The notes under the pieces are model-generated. The model had not been told where the DNA came from. It searched no databases and was given only the letters and a program-made list of their open reading frames with translations. From Pseudomonas reactans (GTDB lineage Bacteria > Pseudomonadota > Gammaproteobacteria > Pseudomonadales > Pseudomonadaceae): a DNA stretch of 64,000 bases. The stretch covers positions 404,807 through 468,806 of the forward strand of contig NZ_JACAPG010000002.1 of the NCBI RefSeq assembly GCF_013385825.1, written 5' to 3'. This document shows positions 43,763 to 52,403 of this stretch, piece by piece (the stretch's first letter is position 1; each line of letters starts with the position of its first letter). The position numbers and the translations under genes are program-made.

Positions 43763-44059
43763 ATGAGCGGATTTGCAGACCAGTACCTGGGCACCTTCCG
43801 ACAGTCACCTGTAGAGGCGGAACTACGTAAGGCCGCTGAACGCTATGTGAGCGAGTCAGAAACCTACGACCGTACGGTCTGCACCGGTCCTATCGGAAAG
43901 GACGGCATCCTACCCGCCACTCCGCGCGAGTTTGCTCTAGTAAATAGAAACGCTCATTCCTTGCTGACCAGGATTGCCGGAGAGCATGCCCACCTGTTCA
44001 GCCGTAGTGAGTTGCTGCGCGAAATTGGCCGAGTTGATCGACAGGGAGCGGCTGCATGA
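43763..44059 (+). CDS. Small phage protein of unknown function between M and L
   Basis: A 98-residue soluble protein (starts MSGFADQYLGTFRQSPVEAE) with no recognised domain. It has an ATGA overlap with the gpL gene, so it is translated as part of the head operon. P2 has no gene here; the 103-base spacer before it is also absent from P2. It may be a head decoration or accessory protein. Confidence 0.7.
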   Translation: MSGFADQYLGTFRQSPVEAELRKAAERYVSESETYDRTVCTGPIGKDGILPATPREFALVNRNAHSLLTRIAGEHAHLFSRSELLREIGRVDRQGAAA

Positions 44060-44520
44060 GCGGATTTATCGCCGGCGGCGACACCAGCGCCGCCTACCCG
44101 ATCAGCAACGCGGACTTCTGGCCAGAGATCGACGGCCAGCAACTGCGCGCCGCGATGCGTATCGACTCCAGCGTTACCGACGACCGTCTCGAAGTGGCCA
44201 CCGTCAACGTCATGATCGAGGCCAACCGAGAGCTCGCCACCTACCGCGCGGCGCGCCAGGCCGAAGGGCACGCCACGCTGGCCGACGTGCCGGCCGAGAA
44301 GATAAAGGGCGAAAGTCAGTGGCTGCACCTCTACCGCCGCGTCATCTACTGCGGCGCTCTGGCAGAGCTGATTGAGCGCTACAACAGCTTCGACGCCACC
44401 AACAGCGGCGAGCAAAAGGTCACCGAGGAAGAGAGCAGCCCCGACCAGTTGCGCCGCGATGCCCGCAAGGCTTTGCGCACCATCCTCGGCATCAGCCACG
44501 CCACCGTGGAGCTGCTGTAG
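44056..44520 (+). CDS. L: Head completion/stabilisation protein (P2 gpL family)
   Basis: A 154-residue protein that closes the filled head before tail joining. The gpL pattern is seen in NADFWPEIDGQQLRAAMRID, VTDDRLEVATVNVMIEANRE and QWLHLYRRVIYCGALAELIE. Overlaps both neighbours: ATGA with the upstream gene, and TAGTG with gene X. Confidence 0.93.
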   Translation: MSGFIAGGDTSAAYPISNADFWPEIDGQQLRAAMRIDSSVTDDRLEVATVNVMIEANRELATYRAARQAEGHATLADVPAEKIKGESQWLHLYRRVIYCGALAELIERYNSFDATNSGEQKVTEEESSPDQLRRDARKALRTILGISHATVELL

Positions 44521-44729
44521 TGGCCACCGTCATCGCCGCCCAGGGCGACACCGTTGACAGCCTCTGCTGGCAATACTACGGCCGCACCGCAGGCGTCACC
44601 GAAGCCGTCCTCGACGCCAACCCAGGCCTCGCCGACCTAGGCCCGATCATCCCTCACGGTACCGCCGTCATCCTACCGGCCGCCGCCCCCCAACTCGAAC
44701 AGCGCCAAGTGGTGAACCTATGGGACTGA
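44520..44729 (+). CDS. X: Tail protein X (P2 gpX family)
   Basis: A 69-residue LysM-like protein (AAQGDTVDSLCWQYYGRTAG) required for tail assembly. The start is GTG sharing one base with the gpL stop. The C-terminus overlaps the next gene by ten bases. Confidence 0.93.
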   Translation: MATVIAAQGDTVDSLCWQYYGRTAGVTEAVLDANPGLADLGPIIPHGTAVILPAAAPQLEQRQVVNLWD

Positions 44730-45205
44730 TCTACCTCGCCGTCTACAAAGGCGAAGGCAAGCTATTCAACCGGCTCATCCGCCTCTGGACGCGCTCGCGG
44801 TACAGCCACTGCGAACTGGTCATGCCCGATGGCCGCTGGCTGTCCGCCAGCGCCATGGATGGCGGCGTGCGCGCCAAGCACATCGAGCTCGACTTCGAGC
44901 ACTGGGAACTAATCCCTTTGCGCTGGGCCGACGCCAAGCTCATCGAGTCCGTTTTCGCCCGGCACGAAGGCAAGGGCTACGACTGGCTCGGCATCCTGCT
45001 CGCTCAGTTCCTGCCGCTGGGTATCGACAGCAAAAGCCGCATGTTCTGCAGCGAGTTTTGCGCGGCCGCCCTTGGCCTGCAGCGAGCGGCCCCTCGATTC
45101 AGCCCCGTGCTGCTGAACGAAGTGGTCAAGCGCATCAACTGCCTTCCGTTCGTGCAGCTCGCCCACTCTCTTCCACAGGACTCAAGGAATGTCACAGATG
45201 CCTGA
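44720..45205 (+). CDS. Permuted NlpC/P60 (YiiX-like) hydrolase in the lysis region
   Basis: A 161-residue protein with the circularly permuted papain-like order: a histidine motif first (SRYSHCELV, His30), then a cysteine motif (RMFCSEFCAAAL, Cys110). These match YiiX/YaeF-type amidases or peptidases. It lies between gene X and the holin gene, where it could be a second cell wall or lipid hydrolase, but it has no signal peptide. Catalysis is inferred from motif order only. Confidence 0.7.
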   Translation: MGLIYLAVYKGEGKLFNRLIRLWTRSRYSHCELVMPDGRWLSASAMDGGVRAKHIELDFEHWELIPLRWADAKLIESVFARHEGKGYDWLGILLAQFLPLGIDSKSRMFCSEFCAAALGLQRAAPRFSPVLLNEVVKRINCLPFVQLAHSLPQDSRNVTDA

Positions 45206-45512
45206 CCGCCCCGAAACTTGGGCCATGCTGCTCGCCTGGATGGAGCAGCACCACCCGCTCATTTATGCCGCCGTGCTCTCGGCGCTGATCGCCTCGGCTC
45301 GCTTCATTTATTCCGGCGGCAGCCTACGCCGTGCCGTGGGCGAAGGCTTCATTTGCGGCCTCATCACGCTGGCAGTGACCAACGGCCTGGCTCTGTTCGG
45401 CATACCTGAGCAGTTCGCGCCCTTCTTCGGCGGAGTGGTCGGCCTGCTTGGCGCCGACTACGTCCGCTCCAGCCTCAAACGCATCGCTACCCGCAAGGCA
45501 GACCAGCTATGA
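45198..45512 (+). CDS. Phage holin
   Basis: A 104-residue membrane protein with two or three helices (IYAAVLSALIASARFIY, GFICGLITLAVTNGLALFGI, FFGGVVGLLGADYV) and a charged C-terminus, of the P2-like class 3 holin type. ATG 45198 is preferred over ATG 45189, because AAGGA lies nine bases before it; an intermediate dual-start arrangement is possible, as in other holins. It overlaps the endolysin gene by four bases. Confidence 0.85.
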   Translation: MPDRPETWAMLLAWMEQHHPLIYAAVLSALIASARFIYSGGSLRRAVGEGFICGLITLAVTNGLALFGIPEQFAPFFGGVVGLLGADYVRSSLKRIATRKADQL

Positions 45513-46351
45513 CTGAAGCCCTCAAGCACGGCGACAAAGGCATCGCCGTCCGCCGCCTGCAGAAACAGCTCAATGCGTTCGGCGCCAAGTTGGCCACCGA
45601 TGGCGACTACGGTGACGAAACCGAAAAGGCCGTCCGCGCTTATCAAGCCAAGATCGGCCTGGTGGTCGATGGCAAGGCCGGCGAGAAGACACTCGCCGCC
45701 CTGGACGGCACCGACTGCAGCCAGCTACTGCGCAATACAACCCTCGTGGCCGCCGCTGCTCGGCTGGGTGTTGAGCTGGCCGTCATCTACGCGGTCAACG
45801 AGGTGGAGAGCGCCGGCTCCGGCTTCCTGGCCACCGGCAAGCCGAAGATCCTGTTCGAGCGCCACGTCATGCACAAACGCTTGGCTCTGCCGCGCGCCGA
45901 AGGTGATGATCCGGCAGCCCTGAAGCGCCACGCCGACGAGCTCGCCGTCCAATTCCCCACCCTGGTCAACACCAAGGCCGGCGGCTACATCGGCAGCGCT
46001 GCAGAACACCAGCGCCTGGCACAGGCCCGCATGATCGACGCGCGATGCGCCAACGAGTCGGCCAGCTGGGGCGCCTTTCAGATCATGGGCTACCAGGCCG
46101 AGCGCCTGGGCTACGCTAGCGTCGACGATTTCGTCCGTCTGATGAGCCAGGATGAAAACCAGCAGTTCGAGGCGTTTGTCCGCTTCATCGAAGCCGATCC
46201 AGCCCTGTTGAAGGCTCTCAAGGGTAAGAAGTGGGCAGCATTCGCCAAGGCGTATAACGGTCCGGCTTACGCCCGAAACCTCTACGACGTAAAGCTCGAA
46301 CGCGCCTACGAGCAGCACGCCAACTGTGGCTGCAGCAAGGAGTCGGCATGA
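45509..46351 (+). CDS. Modular endolysin: peptidoglycan-binding domain plus N-acetylmuramidase (DUF3380)
   Basis: A 280-residue cell wall hydrolase. An N-terminal peptidoglycan-binding domain (KHGDKGIAVRRLQKQLNAFG, about residues 5-65) is joined to a muramidase domain from about residue 75. The likely catalytic Glu is in YAVNEVESAG (Glu98 or Glu100). FLATGKPKILFERHVMH and SWGAFQIMGYQAERLGY are typical of this family. There is no signal sequence, so it needs the holin. This architecture is known from other Pseudomonas and Salmonella phage endolysins. Confidence 0.92.
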   Translation: MTEALKHGDKGIAVRRLQKQLNAFGAKLATDGDYGDETEKAVRAYQAKIGLVVDGKAGEKTLAALDGTDCSQLLRNTTLVAAAARLGVELAVIYAVNEVESAGSGFLATGKPKILFERHVMHKRLALPRAEGDDPAALKRHADELAVQFPTLVNTKAGGYIGSAAEHQRLAQARMIDARCANESASWGAFQIMGYQAERLGYASVDDFVRLMSQDENQQFEAFVRFIEADPALLKALKGKKWAAFAKAYNGPAYARNLYDVKLERAYEQHANCGCSKESA

Positions 46352-46593
46352 GCAAGGTAGCGAGCCAAGCGGAGCGATTCCCATACAGCGAACTTATTCA
46401 GCGAATGACAAGCCTGTCGCCCACCGGTGGGTGCAGAGCTGTTCTTCTGCCGGCCGGAACGCCCATTGACCAGTGCCAAAAGATGGCCGATGCCCTCAAG
46501 CACGTAATGCCAGTAGCGCCACTCGTTATCTGTGGCGACCTTCAGGTCCTCGATGAGGCAGACATGAATGCCGCCGGCTGGTACCGCAAATGA
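46348..46593 (+). CDS. Small protein of unknown function in the lysis cassette
   Basis: An 81-residue soluble protein (start MSKVASQAERFPYSELIQRM) with a PVAPLVICGDLQVLDEADM stretch. Coupled by ATGA overlaps to the endolysin gene before and lysB after, so it is really translated. No domain recognised. Confidence 0.7.
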   Translation: MSKVASQAERFPYSELIQRMTSLSPTGGCRAVLLPAGTPIDQCQKMADALKHVMPVAPLVICGDLQVLDEADMNAAGWYRK

Positions 46594-47021
46594 CTACTCT
46601 GCGCCAAGCCCTCTACAGCGCCGCACTACTCGGCGCACTGGGCGTGCTGCTTTGGGGCACCTACCAGCGCAGCCAGGCCGAACAGGGGCGCACCGCTGTG
46701 GCCCAGGAGAAGCTGGCCACCGTCAACGCTCGCGTCGAACGCGACGCCACCACCATCGCCACCCTTCGCACCACCCTGGCAGACGAACGTCAGGCCCAGA
46801 CCGAGCTGCAACAGATCGGCCAGGACCTGCGCCGCGAGCTGGACGTCCGCAAGCAACAGATCAAGGAGTTGAAACGTGAAAACGCCGAACTACGCGAGTG
46901 GGCTATCGCTCAGCTGCCTGCTGCTGCTCGCAGGCTGCGGCAGCGCCCCGCCATCACCGGAGCAGACGCATATCGTGACTGGCTGTCCGGCCGTAACGCG
47001 CTGCACCCTGAGCGCGACTGA
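46590..47021 (+). CDS. lysB: LysB-type inner-membrane spanin (Rz-like)
   Basis: A 143-residue protein with an N-terminal membrane helix (LYSAALLGALGVLLWGTY) and a long coiled coil (residues about 35-105). With LysC it forms the spanin complex that fuses inner and outer membranes at lysis. The next gene starts inside its 3' end in another frame, the classic Rz/Rz1 layout. Confidence 0.92.
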   Translation: MTTLRQALYSAALLGALGVLLWGTYQRSQAEQGRTAVAQEKLATVNARVERDATTIATLRTTLADERQAQTELQQIGQDLRRELDVRKQQIKELKRENAELREWAIAQLPAAARRLRQRPAITGADAYRDWLSGRNALHPERD

Positions 47022-47139
47022 TCCAGCTACCAACGGCGAGCTCCTCGACGACCAGGACATCACCGAGGCCGACTGGGCAGCCTGCGCCTCCAAGGTCGAC
47101 ATAGTCTACGAGTGCCAACAGAAGGCAGCCACCCCATGA
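46876..47139 (+). CDS. lysC: LysC-type outer-membrane lipoprotein spanin (Rz1-like)
   Basis: An 87-residue lipoprotein starting at GTG 46876 inside lysB, in the +1 frame. The lipobox LLAGC places the lipidated cysteine at residue 21, followed by GSAPPSPEQ. It ends with paired cysteines (YECQQK). The reading frame extends 118 bases past the lysB stop, so it is partly embedded. Confidence 0.9.
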   Translation: MKTPNYASGLSLSCLLLLAGCGSAPPSPEQTHIVTGCPAVTRCTLSATDPATNGELLDDQDITEADWAACASKVDIVYECQQKAATP

Positions 47140-47546
47140 ACAAACCCAACAGCCTCCGCGAGCATCTGCTCACCGCCGTCGCAGGGCTCAAGAAGAACCC
47201 CGACCGGCTGCTCATCTTCATCGACGCCGGCAGCGTCCGCTGTACGGCAGCCAAGGGCCTTTCTTTCGAGTACACCTACACCCTGCAGGTGCTGCTCACC
47301 GACTTCGCCGGTCACCCGGACAGCGTATTCATTCCAGTACTGGAGTGGCTGCGGCTCCAGCAGCCGGATCTGCTCACCAACCTGGAGCGCGGCAAGGATG
47401 CCATCAACTTCGAGGCCGACATCCTGGACGGGGGCAAGGTTGATATGTCGATCAAACTGCCACTCACAGAGCGCGTCATCGTCAAGCGTCTGGATGATGG
47501 CAGTCTCGTTATCAGCCACCCTGACGAGCCGGACTTCGAGCTGTGA
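47136..47546 (+). CDS. R: Tail completion protein R (P2 gpR family)
   Basis: A 136-residue protein needed to finish the tail for head joining: LREHLLTAVAGLKKNPDRLL, then LEWLRLQQPDLLTNLERGKD match gpR. ATG 47136 overlaps the lysC stop (ATGA); the longer frame from 47112 is not supported. Its end overlaps gene S by four bases. Confidence 0.92.
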   Translation: MNKPNSLREHLLTAVAGLKKNPDRLLIFIDAGSVRCTAAKGLSFEYTYTLQVLLTDFAGHPDSVFIPVLEWLRLQQPDLLTNLERGKDAINFEADILDGGKVDMSIKLPLTERVIVKRLDDGSLVISHPDEPDFEL

Positions 47547-47995
47547 CCGACAACCTCCACGCCCTGGAAGAGTGGGCTGGCCTACTGCTCGCCAAACTCT
47601 CTCCAGGTGAGCGCCGCAAACTCGGTAACACTATCGGCCGAGAGTTGCGTCGCAACCAGCAAACGCGCATCGCATCCCAACGCAATACGGACGGTACAGC
47701 CTACGCGGCCCGCAAGCCTCGCCAACTGCGCAAAAAGGCAGGCCGCATTAAGCGTCAGATGTTCGCCCGTTTGCGCCAGGCGAAGTACCTGCGCCTGCAG
47801 AGCACCCCCAACTCCATCGCCATCGCCTTCGCCGGCCGCGTCGCCCGCATCGCCCGCGTCCACCAATACGGCCTTCGCGACCGACCCGGACGTGGCCAGG
47901 ACGACGTGCAGTACGACCGCCGCGAGCTGCTCGGCTTCACAGATGCCGACCTCGAAATGATCCGCGACCGCCTTCTGACCCACCTCACCGCCTGA
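47543..47995 (+). CDS. S: Tail completion/virion morphogenesis protein S (P2 gpS family)
   Basis: A 150-residue basic protein of the phage virion morphogenesis family (LSPGERRKLGNTIGRELRRN, HQYGLRDRPGRG, then YDRRELLGFTDADLEMIRD). The start is GTG 47543, overlapping the gpR stop. Last gene before the V promoter. Confidence 0.92.
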   Translation: MTDNLHALEEWAGLLLAKLSPGERRKLGNTIGRELRRNQQTRIASQRNTDGTAYAARKPRQLRKKAGRIKRQMFARLRQAKYLRLQSTPNSIAIAFAGRVARIARVHQYGLRDRPGRGQDDVQYDRRELLGFTDADLEMIRDRLLTHLTA

Positions 47996-48003
47996 CCTGG
48001 CGC

Positions 48004-48022
48004 TGTAGCGCGCCCCGCTACA
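48004..48022. promoter_or_regulatory. Late-activator (Ogr-type) dyad upstream of gene V
   Basis: TGTAGCGCGCCCCGCTACA is a perfect 7-base dyad with a five-base centre. It lies between S and V, where P2 has its V late promoter, and is nearly identical to the copy upstream of FI. Confidence 0.8.
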
Positions 48023-48069
48023 ACCCGCGCCAAGTGCATCACACGCGCGCGAGCCGCAGCATCAGCTGC

Positions 48070-48645
48070 ATGAACCAACTCGCCGAACTTGCCCGCCTTA
48101 TCGAAAACCTCGTCCGCCTCGGTACCATTGCCGAGGTCGACGTCGCCAAGGTCCGCGTCCGTGTGAAATCCGGCAGCATCACCACCAACTGGCTGCCCTG
48201 GCTGGCACCGCGCGCAGGCACCTCTAAGGAATGGGACCCGCCCACCGTCGGCGAGCAAGTCGTCCTGCTGAGCCCATCCGGTGTGCTCGCACAGGGAGTC
48301 GCCTTGGTCGGCCTGTTCAGTGACGCCAACCCGGCCAACGGCGACCGCGAGGGCCTGCACCGCCGTACCTACCCAGACGGGGCTGTTGTCGAGTACGACT
48401 TCGTTGCGCATGTGCTCAATGCCACCCTGCCCGAAGGCGGCGTCACTCACCTGGTAAGCACCGGCGGCATCAATATCGAAGGCCCTATCACCCACAACGG
48501 TGACTACACGCAGACCGGCAACCAACACGTCACCGGCACCGTCAACGTCAGCGAGGACGTGATCGCCGCCGACATCAGCCTGCGCAACCACCGTACCAAG
48601 GGCGTTACCAGAGGCACCGCCGTTTCGGATGGGCCAACCCCATGA
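48070..48645 (+). CDS. V: Baseplate assembly protein/central spike (P2 gpV family)
   Basis: A 191-residue spike subunit: an N-terminal OB-fold (LGTIAEVDVAKVRVRVKSGS, then WLPWLAPRAGTSKEWDPPTV) and a C-terminal beta-helix with the GINIEGPITHNGDYTQTGNQ block. Start at ATG 48070 matches the family (MNQLAELARLIENL). It is the first gene of the V-W-J-I operon. Confidence 0.93.
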   Translation: MNQLAELARLIENLVRLGTIAEVDVAKVRVRVKSGSITTNWLPWLAPRAGTSKEWDPPTVGEQVVLLSPSGVLAQGVALVGLFSDANPANGDREGLHRRTYPDGAVVEYDFVAHVLNATLPEGGVTHLVSTGGINIEGPITHNGDYTQTGNQHVTGTVNVSEDVIAADISLRNHRTKGVTRGTAVSDGPTP

Positions 48646-48995
48646 TTGGCATGAGCGCCAAGACCGGGCGCACCCTCAGCGATCGCCAGCACCTCGCTCA
48701 ATCCATCGCCGACATCGTCACCACGCCCCTCGGCAGCCGCGTCATGCGCAGGGAGTACGGCAGTCCGATGGCTGACCTCATGGATTGGCCGCTCAACAGC
48801 GCCACCCGACTGCAGGCCTATGCCGCCATCGCCATGGCCGTCATGCGATGGGAACCGCGCGTCCGCCTGAGCAGCGTGCAACTCACTCCCACCGACATCC
48901 CGGGCGGCGCCGTGCTGGACATTGAGGGCACCGTCACCGACACCAACGAAGCGCTCAGCCTGCGCGTACCGCTGAGCCTGGGGGCCTCCACATGA
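48642..48995 (+). CDS. W: Baseplate wedge protein W (P2 gpW/gp25-like)
   Basis: A 117-residue GPW/gp25-family protein (LAQSIADIVTTPLGSRVMRR, EYGSPMADLMDWPLN), lysozyme-like without catalytic activity, which links baseplate and sheath. Four-base overlaps with V and J. Confidence 0.94.
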   Translation: MIGMSAKTGRTLSDRQHLAQSIADIVTTPLGSRVMRREYGSPMADLMDWPLNSATRLQAYAAIAMAVMRWEPRVRLSSVQLTPTDIPGGAVLDIEGTVTDTNEALSLRVPLSLGAST

Positions 48996-49903
48996 CCACC
49001 ACCTTTACCCCTATCGACCTCAGCCGACTGCCCGCACCCGTTGTGGTCGAGCAAATCGACTACGAAGCGATCCTCGCCGAGCGTAAGGCCTACGCCGTCA
49101 GCCTTTGGCCGGCCGACCAGCAGGCCGAGGTGGCCGCCACCCTCGCCCTGGAATCCGAGCCGCTCACCAAGCTGCTCCAGGAGAGCGCCTATCGCGAAAC
49201 TCTGCTCCGCCAGCGCGTCAACGAGGCCGCCCTTGCCGTTCTGCTGCCCTTCGCCCAGGGCGCGGACCTGGAGCAGATCGGCGCCCGCTTCAACGTCGCA
49301 CGCCTGGTAATCACCCCGGCCAATCCGACCGCAGTACCTCCGGTGGCGGCTGTGCTGGAGGACTACGAGAGCCTGCGCGAGCGCATCCAGATGGCCATGG
49401 AAGGCCTCAGCACCGCCGGCCCACGCAACGCCTATGTATTCCACGCTCGCAGCGCGGACGGCCGCGTCGCCGATGCCTCGGCAATCAGCCCGGCACCGGC
49501 TGAGGTCGTCGTCACTGTGCAGAGCGCCCTAGGCAACGGCACCGCGGCGGCCGATCTGCTCGCAGCGGTCGCCGCCTACCTCAGCGACGAGGACCGCCGC
49601 CCAGTGGCTGATCGCCTCACCGTGCAGAGTGCTCAGGTGCTGCCCTACACCGTTGAGGCCGTGCTTTACCTGAACAGCTCAGGACCCGAATCCGAGCCGG
49701 TCCGCGCCACAGCCGAGACCCGCCTAGCCGCCCTGGTCAACGCTCGCCGCCGCCTTGGCCAGGAGGTCAACCGCTCCGCCTTGGACGCTGCCCTGCACAT
49801 CGAGGGCGTCAAGCGCGTTGAGTTGCCCGGCTGGGCTGACGTCGTCGCCAGCCTCACCCAAGCTCCTTATTGCACTGCCTACAACGTCACGGTGGCCGAG
49901 TAA
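48992..49903 (+). CDS. J: Baseplate assembly protein J (P2 gpJ family)
   Basis: A 303-residue wedge protein: FTPIDLSRLPAPVVVEQIDY at the N-terminus, ESAYRETLLRQRVNEAALAV and the C-terminal RRRLGQEVNRSALDAALHIE segment are typical of gpJ. ATGA overlap with W; its stop overlaps the gene I start. Confidence 0.94.
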   Translation: MTTTFTPIDLSRLPAPVVVEQIDYEAILAERKAYAVSLWPADQQAEVAATLALESEPLTKLLQESAYRETLLRQRVNEAALAVLLPFAQGADLEQIGARFNVARLVITPANPTAVPPVAAVLEDYESLRERIQMAMEGLSTAGPRNAYVFHARSADGRVADASAISPAPAEVVVTVQSALGNGTAAADLLAAVAAYLSDEDRRPVADRLTVQSAQVLPYTVEAVLYLNSSGPESEPVRATAETRLAALVNARRRLGQEVNRSALDAALHIEGVKRVELPGWADVVASLTQAPYCTAYNVTVAE

Positions 49904-50517
49904 TGGTCGCGCTCCTGCTGCCGGGCAACGCCACCGAACTGGAGCGTCTCGCCGCCCAGGCCCTGGCGCAGATCGAACGTGTGCCCGTGCCGCTGCGCGA
50001 CCTCTGGAACCCAGACGCCTGCCCAGTGGCGCTGCTGCCCTACCTGGCTTGGGCCTTCTCGGTCGACCGTTGGTCCCAGTCCTGGCCCGAGAGCGCCAAG
50101 CGCAACGCCATCAAGGCCTCCTACTTCATCCACTCCCGCAAGGGCACCATCGGCGCGCTGCGCCGCGTGGTCGAGCCGCTGGGCTATCTGATCGAGGTGT
50201 TGGAGTGGTGGCAGACCGTACCGGCAGGCGTGCCCGGCACGTTTGCCTTGAAGGTAGGCGTGCTGGACACCGGCATCACCGAAGAAATGTACCTGGAGCT
50301 AACGTGGCTGATCGATGACGCCAAGCCTCTCACCCGACACCTGACCGGCCTGGCTATCAGCCTGGAAAGCACCGGTTCCGTATTCATCGGCGCCTGCGTG
50401 TACGAAGGCGACGAGCTCAGCGTTTACCCACCGACACAGCGCGACATTGACGTCAGCGGCGCGTTTCACCTCGGTGGCCGCGAACATCATATCGACACGA
50501 TGGACATCTACTCATGA
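49903..50517 (+). CDS. I: Tail protein I (P2 gpI family)
   Basis: A 204-residue baseplate-edge protein: VPVPLRDLWNPDACPVALLP, YLAWAFSVDRWSQSWPESAK and IHSRKGTIGALRRVVEPLGY are the gpI hallmarks. ATG 49903 lies in TAATG with the gene J stop. It connects wedges to the tail fibres encoded next. Confidence 0.94.
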   Translation: MVALLLPGNATELERLAAQALAQIERVPVPLRDLWNPDACPVALLPYLAWAFSVDRWSQSWPESAKRNAIKASYFIHSRKGTIGALRRVVEPLGYLIEVLEWWQTVPAGVPGTFALKVGVLDTGITEEMYLELTWLIDDAKPLTRHLTGLAISLESTGSVFIGACVYEGDELSVYPPTQRDIDVSGAFHLGGREHHIDTMDIYS

Positions 50518-52382
50518 TCGACCAAAACAGCCAATTCTTCGCGATCCTCACCGCCGTCGGCGAAGCCAAGCAGGCCAACGCCGCCGCCCTTGGTACGTCC
50601 TGGACCTTCGCCCAGATGGGCGTGGGGGATGCCAACGGCACGGACCCAATCCCCAGCCGCACGCAGACCAAGCTGATCAACGAACGTCGCCGCGCCCCGC
50701 TCAACCAGGTGAAGGTGGACCCGACCAACGCCAGCGTCATCATCGCCGAGCAGATCATCCCGGAGAACGTTGGCGGTTGGTGGGTGCGTGAACTGGCGCT
50801 GTACGACGCGGACGGCGATATGGTTGCAGTTGCCAACTGTGCACCCACCTATAAGTCACTGCTGGCCCAGGGCTCCGGCCGGACGCAGGTGATTCGGATC
50901 AACCTGATCGTCAGCAGCACCAGCAACATCGAGCTGAAGATCGACCCGAGTGTGGTACTGGCGACGCGTGAATACGTGGACACCTCCGTCATTGAGGCGC
51001 TGGCAAGGCTGGACTTCAAGCATTCGGTGTTGGTGGCCACCACTGCAAACATCGCCCTGAGTGGAATCCAGACAGTCGACGGTGTGTTGTTGGTGGAAGG
51101 CGCCCGGGTGCTGGTGAAGGACCAAGCGCAGGCAAAGGACAACGGTATTTACGTTGTACCCGCTGGCGGTACCTGGAAGCGTGCCCAGGATGCAGATGCC
51201 AGCGTCGAGGTGACACCAGGGCTGTTCGTCAGCGTTGAGAAGGGCACGGCCAACGGCGACAGCGTTTGGCAGTTGGTCACGGATGCTCCGATTGTCCTGG
51301 GCACCACCCCATTGGCCTTTGAGATAATTGCAGGTCGTACCGGCGTGCTGGCCGGCACTTACCGCAGCTTGACCGTGGATAAATATGGCCGCGTGATTGC
51401 GGGCACAAATCCCGCCACTCTTGCAGCCTATGCAATCGATATCCCCACACAAGCCGAGGCCGAGGCGCAAGCCGACCAAGACAATACAAAACCGATGACG
51501 GTACTTCGTGTATTCCAGGCGGTTGCGAAAAAATTAGGTCTCATGGCACAGACGGGACTAGCTGATGCCACCGTAGGAAAGCTGATGCTTGTCGGCGCAG
51601 GTGGCTTGATGGGAGCCGTTGAGCCCTTCGGTGACCCGAATGCTATCCCGTGGCGGACCGGTCATTTTGGCGCGACTGCGGCTTCCGCAGCGAACGGACC
51701 GCCCGGTGCGACCCTCGGCGATATGGTTTTCCAGGAGGTCTATAACGCCAACTCCGCCGCGCAGCATTGGACCTGTTATTCGTCAGCTCACAAATACACC
51801 AGACGATGGAATGTAGGGGTTTGGTCGGCCTGGGATGAGGACCTGACGGTGGCAAGCATTGGCGCGGTGATGACGGCCACGCAGTCTGAAACTAACTCAG
51901 GGGTCAATGACACCAAATATATTACCCCGAAGAAATTCGCGGCTGGTGTCGCGGCTTTGATCATTCAGGCCACCGAAGCAATCAGGGGGATCGCCAAACT
52001 TGCAACAATGGCACAGGTTGATTCTGGATCGGGTGATGATGTCATTGTCACGCCGTACAAGATGCGGTTTGGTTTTTACCTAAGCCTTGCCCAAAATGGG
52101 GGCATTGTTTTCCCTAGATGGATGGGGGGAGTCGTTATTCAGTGGGGTTCTTCGGCAGTAGTCCCCCTTGATGATCGTCTTACAGTGAGCTTTCCGATTG
52201 AATTCCCCAATGCCTGCCTGGTAGCGCTCGCAAACTATAAAGGCGCCGCGACGGTATCCAATCATAGTCAGTCCTATGGCGTTGCGAACTTCACAAAAAC
52301 TTCGTTTCAGATAGAGAACCAGTGGGTTTACAACGCAAATGCGCAAAATTTCGCAGGCGTCTGGCTAGCTGTCGGTTACTGA
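50514..52382 (+). CDS. H: Tail fibre protein (P2 gpH-like)
   Basis: A 622-residue receptor-binding protein. The N-terminal baseplate-attachment domain (residues about 1-160, SQFFAILTAVGEAKQANAAA) is conserved. The shaft holds repeats including DGVLLVEGARVLVKDQAQAK, and SETNSGVNDTKYITPKKFAA marks a fibre domain found in many phages. The C-terminal tip (GGIVFPRWMGGVVIQWGSSA) resembles gp53-like or S-pyocin-associated fibre ends. The last 900 bases are visibly poorer in GC than the rest, consistent with exchange of the specificity tip. Confidence 0.9.
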   Translation: MIDQNSQFFAILTAVGEAKQANAAALGTSWTFAQMGVGDANGTDPIPSRTQTKLINERRRAPLNQVKVDPTNASVIIAEQIIPENVGGWWVRELALYDADGDMVAVANCAPTYKSLLAQGSGRTQVIRINLIVSSTSNIELKIDPSVVLATREYVDTSVIEALARLDFKHSVLVATTANIALSGIQTVDGVLLVEGARVLVKDQAQAKDNGIYVVPAGGTWKRAQDADASVEVTPGLFVSVEKGTANGDSVWQLVTDAPIVLGTTPLAFEIIAGRTGVLAGTYRSLTVDKYGRVIAGTNPATLAAYAIDIPTQAEAEAQADQDNTKPMTVLRVFQAVAKKLGLMAQTGLADATVGKLMLVGAGGLMGAVEPFGDPNAIPWRTGHFGATAASAANGPPGATLGDMVFQEVYNANSAAQHWTCYSSAHKYTRRWNVGVWSAWDEDLTVASIGAVMTATQSETNSGVNDTKYITPKKFAAGVAALIIQATEAIRGIAKLATMAQVDSGSGDDVIVTPYKMRFGFYLSLAQNGGIVFPRWMGGVVIQWGSSAVVPLDDRLTVSFPIEFPNACLVALANYKGAATVSNHSQSYGVANFTKTSFQIENQWVYNANAQNFAGVWLAVGY

Positions 52383-52403
52383 TCATGGGTAATGGAGAGA
52401 ATC

